A stretch of 64,000 nucleotides of DNA from Chthonomonas sp035294505 (GCF_035294505.1 NZ_DATGKU010000182.1:1-64000), one strand, 5' to 3'. Numbered from the stretch's first letter, positions 53,881 to 63,895 are shown. Translations and numbers: made by a program. Notes: a model not told the origin generated them from the letters alone.

Positions 53881-56800
53881 TTAGAGTGAGTGGACTTCGG
53901 TAGCGGGAGCGGTTACCACCGTCCCCCCTGCAGAATCGAGATCGGGCCGACCGAAGGGAGCAAATCGGTCTAAATCCCGACTGCGGCGGCGCACCAGGTA
54001 ATAGAGCACAGGCACCGCCAAGCGCGAGAGAAGTGTCGAGGCGATCTCACCGGCCATGAGAGAGATGGCCAGCCCTTGAAAGATCGGATCGAAGAGAATG
54101 ACAAACGAGCCGACAATTACCGCCGCTGCGGTGAGAAGCATCGGGCGAAAACGTGTGGCGCCGGCCTCAATGACAGCCTCTTCTAAGGGAAAGCCCTGAC
54201 GTAGGCGCAACTCGATGAAGTCCACCAGAATAATCGAGTTGCGCACGATGATGCCGGCACCCGCGATGAAACCGATCATGGAGGTGGCCGTGAAGAACGC
54301 CCCGAGCAATGCGTGGGCCGGCAAGATGCCTACAAGCGTAAGGGGGATCGGCGCCATGATGACAAAAGGCGTGATGAAAGACCGGAACCACCCCACGATC
54401 AGAATGTAGATGAGAATCAGAACGACGGCAAATGCAAGTCCCAGATCGCGAAAGACCTCATAGGTTATCTGCCACTCACCGTCCCACTTCATAGAAAGAC
54501 GGTTCGTGTTGTTCGGCTGTCGAATGCTGAGTATGTTGAGATGCGTACCATCCGGCATTCGCAATTGCGATAACTTTTTGTTCATCGCCAAAATGGCATA
54601 GACCGGGCTTTCCAGCCGTCCGGTGACATCGCCTGTTACGTAGACCACCGGCAGTAAGTTTTTATGGTAGATCGACTCGTCTGGGGGTACCTCTATCGTT
54701 CGCACCAACTCGCTCAGCGGCACGCTGCGCCCATCCTGGGTGGGGACATAGAGATTTTGTAGGCGGTTCAGACCGCTGCGATCCCCACGAGGTAGTTGTA
54801 GCCAAATGGGCACATCCTCGCGTGCTTCTGGATCGTGGGCCAACCCTATCGCCTCTCCGTGTAAGGCCATCGTCAGTTCGTTGACGGCCGTCTGCACGTC
54901 CACATGGGCTAACGCGGCCTTCTGTCGGTCTACCATCATCTGATAGGTTGGTTGTGCGTCGTCGTGGTACCAGTCTACGTCGGTAACATCCGGAGTCTGT
55001 TCAAAGACCCGTTTCACCTCTCGCGCCACAGCTGTCCGCTCGGCATCGGTGGGGCCGTAGACCTCGGCGACCAAGGTTTCGAGTACCGGCGGGCCGGGCG
55101 GAACTTCGGCGACCTTCAGCCGCACTCCCCAGGCTTTTGCAATGCGGGCTAATTCGGGGCGAATGGGCTTTACAATATCGTGGCTTTGTAGCTTTCGGTG
55201 CTGTTTATCCACGAGGTTCACCTGGATGTCGGCCTGATAGGCCGCGTTTCTCAGATAGTAATGCCGTACAAGGCCGTTGAAGTTGTAGGGGCTGGCGGTG
55301 CCCACATACAGTTCGTAGTTGGCCACCTCCGGCACGGTGGCGATATAGTCGGCTAATGCCTTGGTGGCCGCCGTTGTCTGCTCCAAAGTGGTGCCGTTCG
55401 GCATATCTACGATCAATTGAAATTCGTTCTTGTTGTCGAAAGGCAACATCTTTACCACCACCAACTTCAGAGCGATAAGCGACATCGCGCCGAGTAACAG
55501 GAAGACCACGCCCCCGAAGAAGAGCCGACGGGCTTTTGGCGAATGGATTAGCGGCTTCATCACGCGCCGATAAAGCCGAGTTGTCCAATCGTCCGGCGAC
55601 TTTTTCTGGTGGTCGCTTGGTGGGGTGGTGGGTTGGGTGCGCTGATGGTGTCTGCCGAGAATGATATTGGTAGCCCATGGCGTAACGATAAAGGCCACAG
55701 CAAGAGAGAATAACATGGCGGCAGAGGCCCCTACCGGAATGGGGCGCATATAGGGGCCCATCAGCCCGCGAACAAAAGCCATCGGCAAAATAGCTGCGAT
55801 AACGGCGAACGTAGCGAGAATGGTGGGGTTACCAACCTCGTCTACCGCGCGAATCGCCACATCTCTTAGGGAGAAGGGCTTTCCCTGCTCCATGCGAAAG
55901 TGCCGAACCATGTTTTCGACAACCACAATGGCATCATCCACAAGAATCCCGATTGAGAAGATCAGGGCAAACAGGGTGATGCGGTTTAGGGTATAGCCGT
56001 AGAGATAGAAAATGAACAGGGTGAGGGCGAGCGTTACCGGAATGGCAACACCCACGATCAGCGACTCGCGCCACCCCAAAGCCAACGCTATCAACAGCAT
56101 AACCGAAACCACGGCGATCAGCATGTGAAAAAGCAGTTCCATCGCCTTCTCGTTGGCCGTAGCGCCGTAGTCGCGCGTAACCGTGATGTGCACGTCGGAT
56201 GGCAGGATGACCCCTTTCAGGGTGTCTACTTTATTCATGACCCGCCGTACCACATCTACCGCGTTGGTGCCCGGCAGCTTCGATATGGCCAGTGTAACGG
56301 CCTCTTGAAGCGATGTGGTTTTCTTACCGGTCGCCGGCCCATAGCCGAAAAAGACATAGTTTTGTGGCTCCGAAGGCCCTTCGACCACTTGAGCCACATC
56401 GCGCACAAAGATGGGGTGCCCGCCAACACTACGCACTACCACGTTCTGCACATCTTCGGCATTGCGAAGAAAGTCGCCCGTTCGCAACAGTATTTGGGTG
56501 TTATTCTTATCAAACGACCCTGATTGCTGTTGGGCGTTAGCTCCCTCAAGTGCATTGGCTACATCGAGAGGAGTCAGGCCGTAGGCCGCCAATCGCGCGG
56601 GCTTCAGAATAACCCTTACCTGACGCGGCTCTCCACCGATGATATCTACATTAGAGACGTCGGGCACCTGTTTAATGGCATCCCGAAGCCGCTCGGCGAG
56701 CTGGCGAAGCGTGTAGTAGTTGTAGTTTGCACCGTGAAGCGTCAGCGCTAAAATGGGCACGTCATCAATGGAGCGCATCTTCAGAATGGGCTTTGACGCA

Positions 56801-57270
56801 CCCGGAGGCAGCCTATCGTAATATGGCTGCAATTTTTCCTCCAAGCGCACGAGGCTCTGCTCTGGGTCTTCTCCCACATAGAAACGCACAATGATCAAGG
56901 ACTGCCCTGGGCTTGAGGTGGAGTAGATATATTCGACGCCCGGCACATCGTGAATCACCCGTTCCAGGGGGTTTGTTATCCGTTGCTCCACCTCTTTCGC
57001 CGTGGCTCCGGGCATCTGAACCATGACATCTATCATGGGAACATGAATTTGCGGTTCCTCCTCTCTGGGCGTGCGAACCACAGCGAGGAGGCCTAAAAGC
57101 AACGATGCCAGAATAATGAGTGGAGTTAGTTTGGAAGAGACGAAAGCCGCGGCTAACCTGCCGGCAAACCCTAGGCGCGAATGAGCCGATCCGTCTGGAT
57201 GATGCGGCATATGTCCCCCTTTTGGCTCGCCCGAAACCTCGTGGATATGTTCGGTATGATGGTCGGCCAT
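53881..57270 (-). CDS. RND efflux permease, AcrB/AcrD/AcrF type
   Basis: The 1129-residue inner-membrane pump has 12 membrane segments with two large periplasmic loops. The proton-relay aspartates are present in TM4, 'SIGILVDDAIVVVEN', which is the drug-type (HAE) signature rather than the heavy-metal type. An unusual N-terminal extension of about 30 residues contains eight histidines (HH..H.H ... HMPHH ... H) before the first membrane helix, suggesting metal binding in the cytoplasm. It starts 5 bp after the adaptor stop with AGGAGGG upstream, so translation is coupled. Together with the adaptor it should export a substrate through an outer-membrane channel not encoded here. Confidence 0.93.
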   Translation of the reverse strand: MADHHTEHIHEVSGEPKGGHMPHHPDGSAHSRLGFAGRLAAAFVSSKLTPLIILASLLLGLLAVVRTPREEEPQIHVPMIDVMVQMPGATAKEVEQRITNPLERVIHDVPGVEYIYSTSSPGQSLIIVRFYVGEDPEQSLVRLEEKLQPYYDRLPPGASKPILKMRSIDDVPILALTLHGANYNYYTLRQLAERLRDAIKQVPDVSNVDIIGGEPRQVRVILKPARLAAYGLTPLDVANALEGANAQQQSGSFDKNNTQILLRTGDFLRNAEDVQNVVVRSVGGHPIFVRDVAQVVEGPSEPQNYVFFGYGPATGKKTTSLQEAVTLAISKLPGTNAVDVVRRVMNKVDTLKGVILPSDVHITVTRDYGATANEKAMELLFHMLIAVVSVMLLIALALGWRESLIVGVAIPVTLALTLFIFYLYGYTLNRITLFALIFSIGILVDDAIVVVENMVRHFRMEQGKPFSLRDVAIRAVDEVGNPTILATFAVIAAILPMAFVRGLMGPYMRPIPVGASAAMLFSLAVAFIVTPWATNIILGRHHQRTQPTTPPSDHQKKSPDDWTTRLYRRVMKPLIHSPKARRLFFGGVVFLLLGAMSLIALKLVVVKMLPFDNKNEFQLIVDMPNGTTLEQTTAATKALADYIATVPEVANYELYVGTASPYNFNGLVRHYYLRNAAYQADIQVNLVDKQHRKLQSHDIVKPIRPELARIAKAWGVRLKVAEVPPGPPVLETLVAEVYGPTDAERTAVAREVKRVFEQTPDVTDVDWYHDDAQPTYQMMVDRQKAALAHVDVQTAVNELTMALHGEAIGLAHDPEAREDVPIWLQLPRGDRSGLNRLQNLYVPTQDGRSVPLSELVRTIEVPPDESIYHKNLLPVVYVTGDVTGRLESPVYAILAMNKKLSQLRMPDGTHLNILSIRQPNNTNRLSMKWDGEWQITYEVFRDLGLAFAVVLILIYILIVGWFRSFITPFVIMAPIPLTLVGILPAHALLGAFFTATSMIGFIAGAGIIVRNSIILVDFIELRLRQGFPLEEAVIEAGATRFRPMLLTAAAVIVGSFVILFDPIFQGLAISLMAGEIASTLLSRLAVPVLYYLVRRRSRDLDRFAPFGRPDLDSAGGTVVTAPATEVHSL

Positions 57271-57275
57271 TTGGT

Positions 57276-58856
57276 CTATCTACCCTCCTCTGCAGGTCTT
57301 ATCTGCAAACCATCCTGTAGCTTTGGGGATGAAGCATCGGCGACGATGCGCTCTCCCGGATTAAGCCCCGAAAGCACCTCGAGGCTCTTTCCGTAAGACT
57401 GCCCTAGCGTCACCAACCGCAGATGGAGCACGTTCTGGGGGTCAACAACATAGACGTAGTGAAGTCCTTCTCGCTCCATAACGGCTTCGGCCGGTACAAG
57501 CATACGCCGTTCCGTGCCGACAGGGAGTTTCACACGGCCAAACATTCCCGAACGAACACTCCTATCTGCAGGCAGCAGCACCTTCACGGTAAAGGTATGG
57601 CTGTTCGGGTCACCCTGCGGCGCGATCTCGGTCACAATGCCCATGAGGTGCCTGTTTCCTAAGGCATCTATCTGAACCTCGAGGGGCTTTCCTACGGTGA
57701 CGGCGGGTAAGGCGCTTTCCGGCACGGTCAACTCTAAGCGATCCTGTGTGCCCTCCTCACGAAGAACGGGAACGCCGGGCATAGCCATCGTGCCAACATC
57801 CGCTAGCTTTTGGGTGATCACGCCATCGAAAGGCGCACGTAGAACCGCATAGCTGCGCGTGATACGGGCGAGCTGGAGCGCCACGCGGCTCTGTTGTAAG
57901 GCGGCAAAAGCGTTTTGCGTCTGTTCGTGCCTCACCTGCGCTTTCGCTGCGGCCGCTTCGGCTTCGCGAAGGCCGGCTTCCGCCCGACGTATGGCAGCCT
58001 GTGCCTGGCGTACCGCCTCCGCCGCCGCCTGCTTTTCTTCGGAACGGCTTCCCTCGTTCACGAGGCTCTGTTGTTGCAGAGCGCTCTCATATTGTGCCTT
58101 GGCGACCTCATAGCGGCTTTGGTAAGTATCGTACTGCTGGGCCGAGATAGCCCCTTCGTTATAAAGCTCTGCCATGCGATGGAGATCTCGTTCGGCAAGA
58201 ACGAGTTGGGCTTTCGCTTGCGTCACTGCGAGAGCAGCTTGGGCACGCTCCTGCTTGCGTGGGCCGGTATCCACCAACTGTTGCTTTGCTTTAGCCGCTG
58301 CTAGGGCGGCTTGGGCTTCGCGTAACTGGGCTTGTGCCGCCGCAATTTGAGCGTTGTCTACCTTGCCTTCCATCTGTTCGGCCATCTGCGCCCCTCGATA
58401 AGCCGCCTCGGCAGCGAGAACACCGGCTTCTGCTTGAGCGATACTCGCATCGAGATCGCGGGTATCCAAAACCGCCAACACCTCTCCCGCCGTCACATGA
58501 CTTCCTTCATGTACAAGCAAGGAGAGAATGCGTGCTGTTATCTTGGGCGCAATATCCGTCTGAACAACCGGGCTTACGTTACCGGTTACCTCTATGGTTT
58601 GTGGCAAAGTGGTTAGGGCGACCGTCTCTACGGGGACGGTAAGCGCCGCCGTGTTGCTTGCGGGGTGGCTTTGTGAGTCGGCTGCCTCTGCGGAGGAGCT
58701 ATGTCCATGCCAAAAGACCATGCCCACCAACCCGATGAGCAGAAGCAGGCCAACCAAAACGATTTTGTGTCGTTTGCCCAGCGTTCCGATTCGCTGCCAT
58801 GCGGTCATGGTCTGTAAACCTCGATGTCTGATAAGTTGATATATATCTATATTCAT
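57276..58856 (-). CDS. RND efflux periplasmic adaptor (HlyD/MFP family)
   Basis: The 526-residue adaptor has a membrane anchor (about residues 31-49, 'IVLVGLLLLIGLVGMVFW'), a lipoyl-like half ('GSHVTAGEVLAVLDTRDLD'), a long Ala/Gln/Glu-rich coiled coil (about 120-330) and a beta-barrel and membrane-proximal region. The coiled-coil hairpin is much longer than in AcrA. Two starts are plausible: ATG 58856 with GGAGG eight bases upstream (used here) and ATG 58808 with GAGG ten bases upstream, which is closer to the usual family start. It links the permease to the outer-membrane channel. The order arsR, adaptor, permease, DUF2892 forms one operon. Confidence 0.92.
   Translation of the reverse strand: MNIDIYQLIRHRGLQTMTAWQRIGTLGKRHKIVLVGLLLLIGLVGMVFWHGHSSSAEAADSQSHPASNTAALTVPVETVALTTLPQTIEVTGNVSPVVQTDIAPKITARILSLLVHEGSHVTAGEVLAVLDTRDLDASIAQAEAGVLAAEAAYRGAQMAEQMEGKVDNAQIAAAQAQLREAQAALAAAKAKQQLVDTGPRKQERAQAALAVTQAKAQLVLAERDLHRMAELYNEGAISAQQYDTYQSRYEVAKAQYESALQQQSLVNEGSRSEEKQAAAEAVRQAQAAIRRAEAGLREAEAAAAKAQVRHEQTQNAFAALQQSRVALQLARITRSYAVLRAPFDGVITQKLADVGTMAMPGVPVLREEGTQDRLELTVPESALPAVTVGKPLEVQIDALGNRHLMGIVTEIAPQGDPNSHTFTVKVLLPADRSVRSGMFGRVKLPVGTERRMLVPAEAVMEREGLHYVYVVDPQNVLHLRLVTLGQSYGKSLEVLSGLNPGERIVADASSPKLQDGLQIRPAEEGR
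58838..58847. promoter_or_regulatory. AT-rich palindrome near the adaptor start
   Basis: GATATATATC (58838-58847) is a perfect palindrome inside the AT-rich segment 58836-58862 between arsR and the adaptor. It could be a secondary ArsR site. If so, the true adaptor start would be 58808, downstream of it. Confidence 0.35.
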
Positions 58857-58947
58857 ATGTAATGCCTCCAAAAACTACGCTATCCTATCTCCAGGGCGAG
58901 GGATGGATGAGCACCTACAAGCCGTTTGGGCTAGGTGCATGGAACAT

Positions 58948-59262
58948 CTACTTTTTATGATGGCGGATGCAATCGAGCAAGAGCAGAACGCTTGGATCGG
59001 CGATCCGATAGTAGACGTTCGTGCCCTCACGGCGTGCGCTGAGAATGCCTTGGTCTTTGAGGATTCGCAGTTGCTGGCTTACCACGGCCTGCTCTGCCTC
59101 TGCGGCCTCCACGATTTGGCTTACGTTGCGCTCTCCGCCGGCGTGTTGAAGATAGTCGAGAATGCGAAGACGCAGCGGATGGGCGGCATTTCGGATGATA
59201 GGCGCCACACGTTGAAGCGTCTCCAGGTCTATGAGTTGGTCTTTCGTTTCTGTTGTTGCCAT
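58948..59262 (-). CDS. ArsR-family transcriptional regulator
   Basis: The 104-residue protein has the ArsR winged helix-turn-helix: 'NAAHPLRLRILDYLQ', recognition helix region 'EAEQAVVSQQLRILKDQGIL' and wing 'ARREGTNVYYRIAD'. The classical metal-binding 'ELCVCDL' motif of ArsR/SmtB is absent, and only one cysteine is present (near the C-terminus, 'LDCIRHHKK', with two histidines). It may therefore sense something other than arsenic, through a different site. It is the first gene of the efflux operon and presumably represses it. AGGGA precedes the start, and a perfect palindrome lies about 22 bp upstream. Confidence 0.92.
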   Translation of the reverse strand: MATTETKDQLIDLETLQRVAPIIRNAAHPLRLRILDYLQHAGGERNVSQIVEAAEAEQAVVSQQLRILKDQGILSARREGTNVYYRIADPSVLLLLDCIRHHKK

Positions 59263-59284
59263 GCCGCTTCCCTTATATAGATGC

Positions 59285-59298
59285 TAGCTATATAGCTA
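59285..59298. promoter_or_regulatory. Palindromic operator candidate for the ArsR-type repressor
   Basis: TAGCTATATAGCTA (59285-59298) is a perfect 14-bp palindrome upstream of arsR, embedded in AT-rich sequence with a further TATATA at 59275-59280. ArsR/SmtB repressors bind AT-rich dyads at or near the promoter, so this is the likely autoregulatory site. Confidence 0.6.
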
Positions 59299-59343
59299 TA
59301 CGCCTATGTTTTGGCGATGGTTCCACACTTACGCCAACTCCTC

Positions 59344-62300
59344 TTATGGGCGCGACTCTGCCAAGGCGGCCGTGATCGTCTGTTCCATGTTCCAGGCATG
59401 CCCTTCGTTATAGGCGGCCTCAAACCGATCCTCTCCCAAGAGCGCACGCGCTTGTGCAAGCCAGCCTTCGCCTTGCTCGGTTAGCTCGTAGGGCGACACT
59501 TTCACCTTTGTATCCTCCAGAATGCGATGCGCCCCGCCGATCAGGCGCGCTGCACAAATTGCGAAAGTAACCCTCTGTTCCTTTGAGTAGCCCTCATGTT
59601 GTGCCTGCCAAGCCCTATAGACCCCATAGGCCCGGAGGGTGTAGGCGATCTCGTCTACATCTTTGTGTTCTCTGGCCACGGTGAGGGCCTCGTCTAAGTA
59701 GTCGCGGGCTGTTTTCTCTTGATGGTTCAATAGAGCGAGTAGCGATAGCTTTCTTAGCGGTGCGGAGATGGCTATGGGGAAATGGTATTGGCGCCCCCAT
59801 TCCACGAGTTGCTGGAACATCTGATAGGCCTGTTCATAGTTCCTTTCTCGAAGGGCTAGGGTGGCAAGGCCGAAGTTTGCAAGCACGCTATGGGGGAGAA
59901 AGGGTATATCGTCGGGAGTAGGATAGAGCTGAAGAACCTCCTCGAAGTATTGCTTGGCCTTTTCATACTCGCCCTGATAGTAGGCTAGGCGTCCGAGCTG
60001 GGCCAGAGTGGTCGCTTCTTTCCAGGGCTCGCCCATGTTACGACCGATGGCGAGGGCTTCCTCCTCCAAAGCGAGCGCTTTGGCATATTCGCCCTGCTCT
60101 TGGTAAACATGGGCTAGGGCGTTCAAATAGAGCGGCAGATTGCCCACATAACCGTGTGTTCGAGCGAGCGCAAGAGCCTCTTCAAAGAGCGAACGAGCAC
60201 GCTCAAACTGACTCTTTTGTTGTAGTAGAACCTGACCAAGACAGAAGAGATCGTAAGAAAGGCTTATTTCATCGTCCAATTCACGATGCAGAGCGATGGC
60301 TTGTTCGATATACTCTTGCGCCCTTTCAAAGTCGCCAAGATTATAGGGGACTGTGGAAAGCTCGGTGAGCATAATGGCCTCTTTGATCCGATCTCCTATG
60401 GAACGGAAATGGGCATATGCCGATTTGAAATGGGCTTCGGCGGCAGGATAGTCTTTCTGTAAAAAGGCGAAATAACCCTTAAAGCGATGGGCAAAACCCT
60501 GTAGCTCCTCGTGATGAAGGTGTTCGGCCAGTTCCCATAGCTTTTCCGTATAGGCTTGACTCTGTTCGAGGTCTCCGAGCCGATAGCGCAAAAACGCGGC
60601 CAATATCAGCCCTTTACCATGGAGATAGTCTTCAGCAGAATAGCTCTCTAACGCGGCCTCACACCAGGCAAGCCCCTCTCGGAGAGGGCCTTTCAGAAGC
60701 CAGAAATCGCTTAGGGCAACGCACAGACGCAGACAGGCTTCCCAATCGTGTTGGCGTCTGTACCAGGTATAGGACTCCTCTATGTTTGCCCATTCCTCTG
60801 TTAGCCGCTCGGTCCAATAGGCTCCTTCGTTACTTAAAAGTTCGGCGCGGGCGGCGTTGACAATGTCCATGTAGTAGTGCGCGTGCGCCCGGCGAACTCG
60901 GCTTTCAAACTCCGGCCCTCGTTCCCGAAGTTTCTCCACAGCATACTCTCGAACCGTTTCCAGCAGTCCATAGCGCACTTCCCCCTTACGCTGCCGCATC
61001 GTACAGAGCGACTTCTCGACCAAACCTTCTAATGGCTCAAGCACCTCCCAAGCCTCTAGTCCGAGGGCTTCCTCTCCTATATGCTCTAGCGCCTCTAAGC
61101 TCCATCCTCCGCGAAATGCACCTAAACTGCAAAACAGCTCCTGTTCGCGATGGGATAGCAGTTCGTAGCTCCAGTCTAAAGTAGCGCTCAAGGTTCTATG
61201 GCGGCTCAGCTCGCTGCGCATGCCCCCTCGCAAAATTCGTAGACGTTCATCCAGGCGATGGGCAAGCTCCGGTAAAGAGATCACGCGTAAACGGCTGGCC
61301 GCCAACTCCAACGCCAGCGGAATGCCGTCGAGCTTATGGCAGACTTCCACCAAAGCCTTTAGGTTTTCGCCATCTACTCGGAACTCGGGTAGCACGTTTT
61401 GTGCACGTTCCACGAAGAGCGCCAAAGCCTCATAGTGCGCAACTTCCGCCAGACTTAAGCTCTCGTTCGCCGACGGCAGGCTCAACGGCAACACGGGGTA
61501 GACGCGCTCGCCTATAACGTGCAAGCGCTCACGACTGCTTGTCAGTATCTTTATCTCCCCACATTCGCGGAGGATTCGATTCACCAATCTCCCTACAGCC
61601 TCTAGGAGATGCTCGCAGTTATCTAGAACCAGTAGCAGCGCCTTGTTGCGCAGATAGCGCAGAAGGACTTCCTCCATTGGCTCCGTTGATGTTTCGCGCA
61701 GCCCAAGCACACTCCCTATTTGAGAAGCCACTCCGTTTCCTTCTTGTACCGAGGCCAGCTCTACCCACCAGACCCCGGCGGGAAAGTGCTCAAGCATCTC
61801 TGCTGCCACCTGAAGGCTTAATCGGCTTTTTCCGCTGCCACCCACTCCCACCAAGCTCACAAGGCGTCCTCTTTCAAGCAGGTTGCGGATCTCCTCGATC
61901 TCGCGCCCTCGTCCGATGAAACTGCTTAGTTGAAACGGCAGATTGTTGGGGTAAAAGCCTCCGGCAAGAGAGCGCAAGGGGGGAAAGTCTCGTTCCAACT
62001 CCGGATGAATCAGCTGGTAGATATGCTCTGGTGCTTTCAGGTCGCGTAGCCGATGCCAGCCGAGATCGAGCAGATCGGATTCGGGCGGCAGGTGACCTTC
62101 CACAAGAATTTTGGTAGCCTCCGAAAGAATGAGCTGCCCGCCATGTGCCACTTCCACAAGCCGGCTCGTTTTGTTAAGAGGCGGCCCCAAATAGTCCTCC
62201 TCTTGTTGCATGGCGGTGCCACTGTGTAGCGCAACACGCACCCGTAGGAGGCCGGTTTCAGGAGGCCATTCTTGGGTGGGGAGGGCTTTCAAAAAATCGA

Positions 62301-62523
62301 AGGCGGCATGTACCGCCTCAGTGGCCGAGGTAAAAGCGGCGAACCCCCCATCGCCCATCATTTTGAAGAGATGCCCCTCATGTTTCGAAATGACATTTTG
62401 GAGGAGCGCATTGTGAAGGGCGAGAGCCGTCTGCATCGCCTCGGGGGCGCTCTCCCACAGTTTGGTGCTGCTCTCAATGTCAGTACACAAAAATGTCAGT
62501 GTGTGAGACGGAACTTGCATCAT
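59344..62523 (-). CDS. Class III nucleotidyl cyclase - NB-ARC ATPase - TPR signalling protein
   Basis: The 1059-residue protein has an N-terminal adenylate/guanylate cyclase domain (about 8-175) with the metal-binding aspartates D15 (FLCTDIESST) and D58 (KMMGDGGFAAF) and the transition-state Asn117 and Arg121 (LNKTSRL). Then comes an NB-ARC/AP-ATPase (P-loop GVGGSGKS at 226-233, Walker B 'LLLVLDNCEHLL') and a long helical C-terminus (about 520-1040) of tetratricopeptide-like repeats. The layout is that of STAND-type signalling ATPases. Catalytic residues appear complete, so cAMP production is possible. Start ATG 62523 (or the adjacent 62520) follows GAGGA. No partner is encoded nearby. Confidence 0.9.
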   Translation of the reverse strand: MMQVPSHTLTFLCTDIESSTKLWESAPEAMQTALALHNALLQNVISKHEGHLFKMMGDGGFAAFTSATEAVHAAFDFLKALPTQEWPPETGLLRVRVALHSGTAMQQEEDYLGPPLNKTSRLVEVAHGGQLILSEATKILVEGHLPPESDLLDLGWHRLRDLKAPEHIYQLIHPELERDFPPLRSLAGGFYPNNLPFQLSSFIGRGREIEEIRNLLERGRLVSLVGVGGSGKSRLSLQVAAEMLEHFPAGVWWVELASVQEGNGVASQIGSVLGLRETSTEPMEEVLLRYLRNKALLLVLDNCEHLLEAVGRLVNRILRECGEIKILTSSRERLHVIGERVYPVLPLSLPSANESLSLAEVAHYEALALFVERAQNVLPEFRVDGENLKALVEVCHKLDGIPLALELAASRLRVISLPELAHRLDERLRILRGGMRSELSRHRTLSATLDWSYELLSHREQELFCSLGAFRGGWSLEALEHIGEEALGLEAWEVLEPLEGLVEKSLCTMRQRKGEVRYGLLETVREYAVEKLRERGPEFESRVRRAHAHYYMDIVNAARAELLSNEGAYWTERLTEEWANIEESYTWYRRQHDWEACLRLCVALSDFWLLKGPLREGLAWCEAALESYSAEDYLHGKGLILAAFLRYRLGDLEQSQAYTEKLWELAEHLHHEELQGFAHRFKGYFAFLQKDYPAAEAHFKSAYAHFRSIGDRIKEAIMLTELSTVPYNLGDFERAQEYIEQAIALHRELDDEISLSYDLFCLGQVLLQQKSQFERARSLFEEALALARTHGYVGNLPLYLNALAHVYQEQGEYAKALALEEEALAIGRNMGEPWKEATTLAQLGRLAYYQGEYEKAKQYFEEVLQLYPTPDDIPFLPHSVLANFGLATLALRERNYEQAYQMFQQLVEWGRQYHFPIAISAPLRKLSLLALLNHQEKTARDYLDEALTVAREHKDVDEIAYTLRAYGVYRAWQAQHEGYSKEQRVTFAICAARLIGGAHRILEDTKVKVSPYELTEQGEGWLAQARALLGEDRFEAAYNEGHAWNMEQTITAALAESRP

Positions 62524-62642
62524 CCATCCTCTGCCGTTTTGTCGAGGAAGAGGCTTAGGATACAACCGAACAGACTCTTTGATTTAATATACCTCTTCAG
62601 CTTATCAAAGCGAATTTCTACAAGAGGTCACAAGGTTAGCCT

Positions 62643-63821
62643 CTAGATTTCTACCCATATGCCGCCGCGTTCATCGGAGTTTTGGCAGGCCGTGATGATT
62701 CGCTGTGCCGCCAAGCCATCTTCGAATGTAGGAGAGAGCGGTGAGGGAGGCTGCCCCTCTTCATGGCGCGCGACATTCGACACGAAGTCGAAGAGGCTGT
62801 GAATATGAAACTGTATCCAGCCTACACTGTTTTTGGTAACACCTAAGGCATAGGGTTTGGGATAGCGCGAGACACATTCAATGCGCTGAAAGCCACGCTT
62901 TCCCCCCAAAGCCTCTTCCGGCAGCGTGGCATCGTAGATATCGAGCCAGTTGGGTTCCATCAAATTAAAGCGCAAGGCGCCACGACTTCCATGAAGCTCC
63001 AGGCGAATCTCATCCTGCGCCCCGGTTGCCAAACGCGAGGCCTCCAAGCTTCCATAAGCGCCTCCTGCCAACTGAGCCTGCACGAGCGCGATATCGTCCA
63101 CATCCACTTTGCGCATCTGCCCGCTTCTTACATCCAACCGCTCGGTAATCACCGTTTGCAGACGGGCGCTAACCCGTTGAAACTCTCCGGCACGCCCTAC
63201 TGGAAGCGGAGGCCCTGCCAAGAATCGCACGAGGTCGAAAATATGCGCCCCTAAGTCGGCGACGGCACCTCCGCCGCTTCGTGCCTTATCCATGCGCCAG
63301 GTATAAGGGCGCTGGGGAGAGATATAACCCGCATGGAGATAAGCCACGCGGAAACCGAACAGGTCTCCTAAGAACCCCGATTCGGCGAGCTGTCGCGCCC
63401 GTAGAATCGCCGGCACAAAGCGATAGTTGAAGGTCATCTGTTGTACGGTGGGAACGGTGCGTGCTAAGGCGACGATCTCCTCGGCCTCCTCTTTTGTGAG
63501 CGCCAGCGGCTTGTCACAATAGATGTGTTTGCCCGCCTTCAGGGCATCACGTAAAATAGGGTAGTGGAGATCATTGGGGGCACAGATATTGATGATCTGA
63601 ATATCCTTGCGTTCCAACAGGGCCTGGTAATCGCGTGTCGCAAACAGAAAACCGGTCTGCTCTTGTGCCTTTTTCCCGCTCTCCTCGGTGGCCGTGCAAA
63701 CCCCCACCAAACGCAACCTAGCCGGTAACGGATCGTAAAAGAGGGGTAACGATAGATAGGCATGAGCATGCACTTTCCCAATGAACCCATAGCCCACCAT
63801 CCCAACACCGTAGGTTCGCAT
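62643..63821 (-). CDS. Gfo/Idh/MocA-family NAD(P)-dependent oxidoreductase
   Basis: The 392-residue protein has an N-terminal Rossmann fold ('GMVGYGFIGKVHAHAY'), the family motif 'YCDKPLALTKEEAEE' (variant of EKP), and the C-terminal alpha/beta domain with 'YRFVPAILRARQL', 'SGGGAVADLGAHIFDLVRFL'. Members oxidise or reduce sugars, inositols and their derivatives. The 'GGAVADLGAHIFD' segment holds the catalytic Asp and His. The substrate cannot be told from sequence. It is a single-gene unit, divergent from the endonuclease V gene at 63896 with 74 bp between them. Cytoplasmic. Confidence 0.93.
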   Translation of the reverse strand: MRTYGVGMVGYGFIGKVHAHAYLSLPLFYDPLPARLRLVGVCTATEESGKKAQEQTGFLFATRDYQALLERKDIQIINICAPNDLHYPILRDALKAGKHIYCDKPLALTKEEAEEIVALARTVPTVQQMTFNYRFVPAILRARQLAESGFLGDLFGFRVAYLHAGYISPQRPYTWRMDKARSGGGAVADLGAHIFDLVRFLAGPPLPVGRAGEFQRVSARLQTVITERLDVRSGQMRKVDVDDIALVQAQLAGGAYGSLEASRLATGAQDEIRLELHGSRGALRFNLMEPNWLDIYDATLPEEALGGKRGFQRIECVSRYPKPYALGVTKNSVGWIQFHIHSLFDFVSNVARHEEGQPPSPLSPTFEDGLAAQRIITACQNSDERGGIWVEI

Positions 63822-63895
63822 CTTGCCCTTCCTCGTACGCTGGCGAGTTTCTGCAGGAATTCTACCACGTTGTTATGAAATAAAACGAGGAACCG

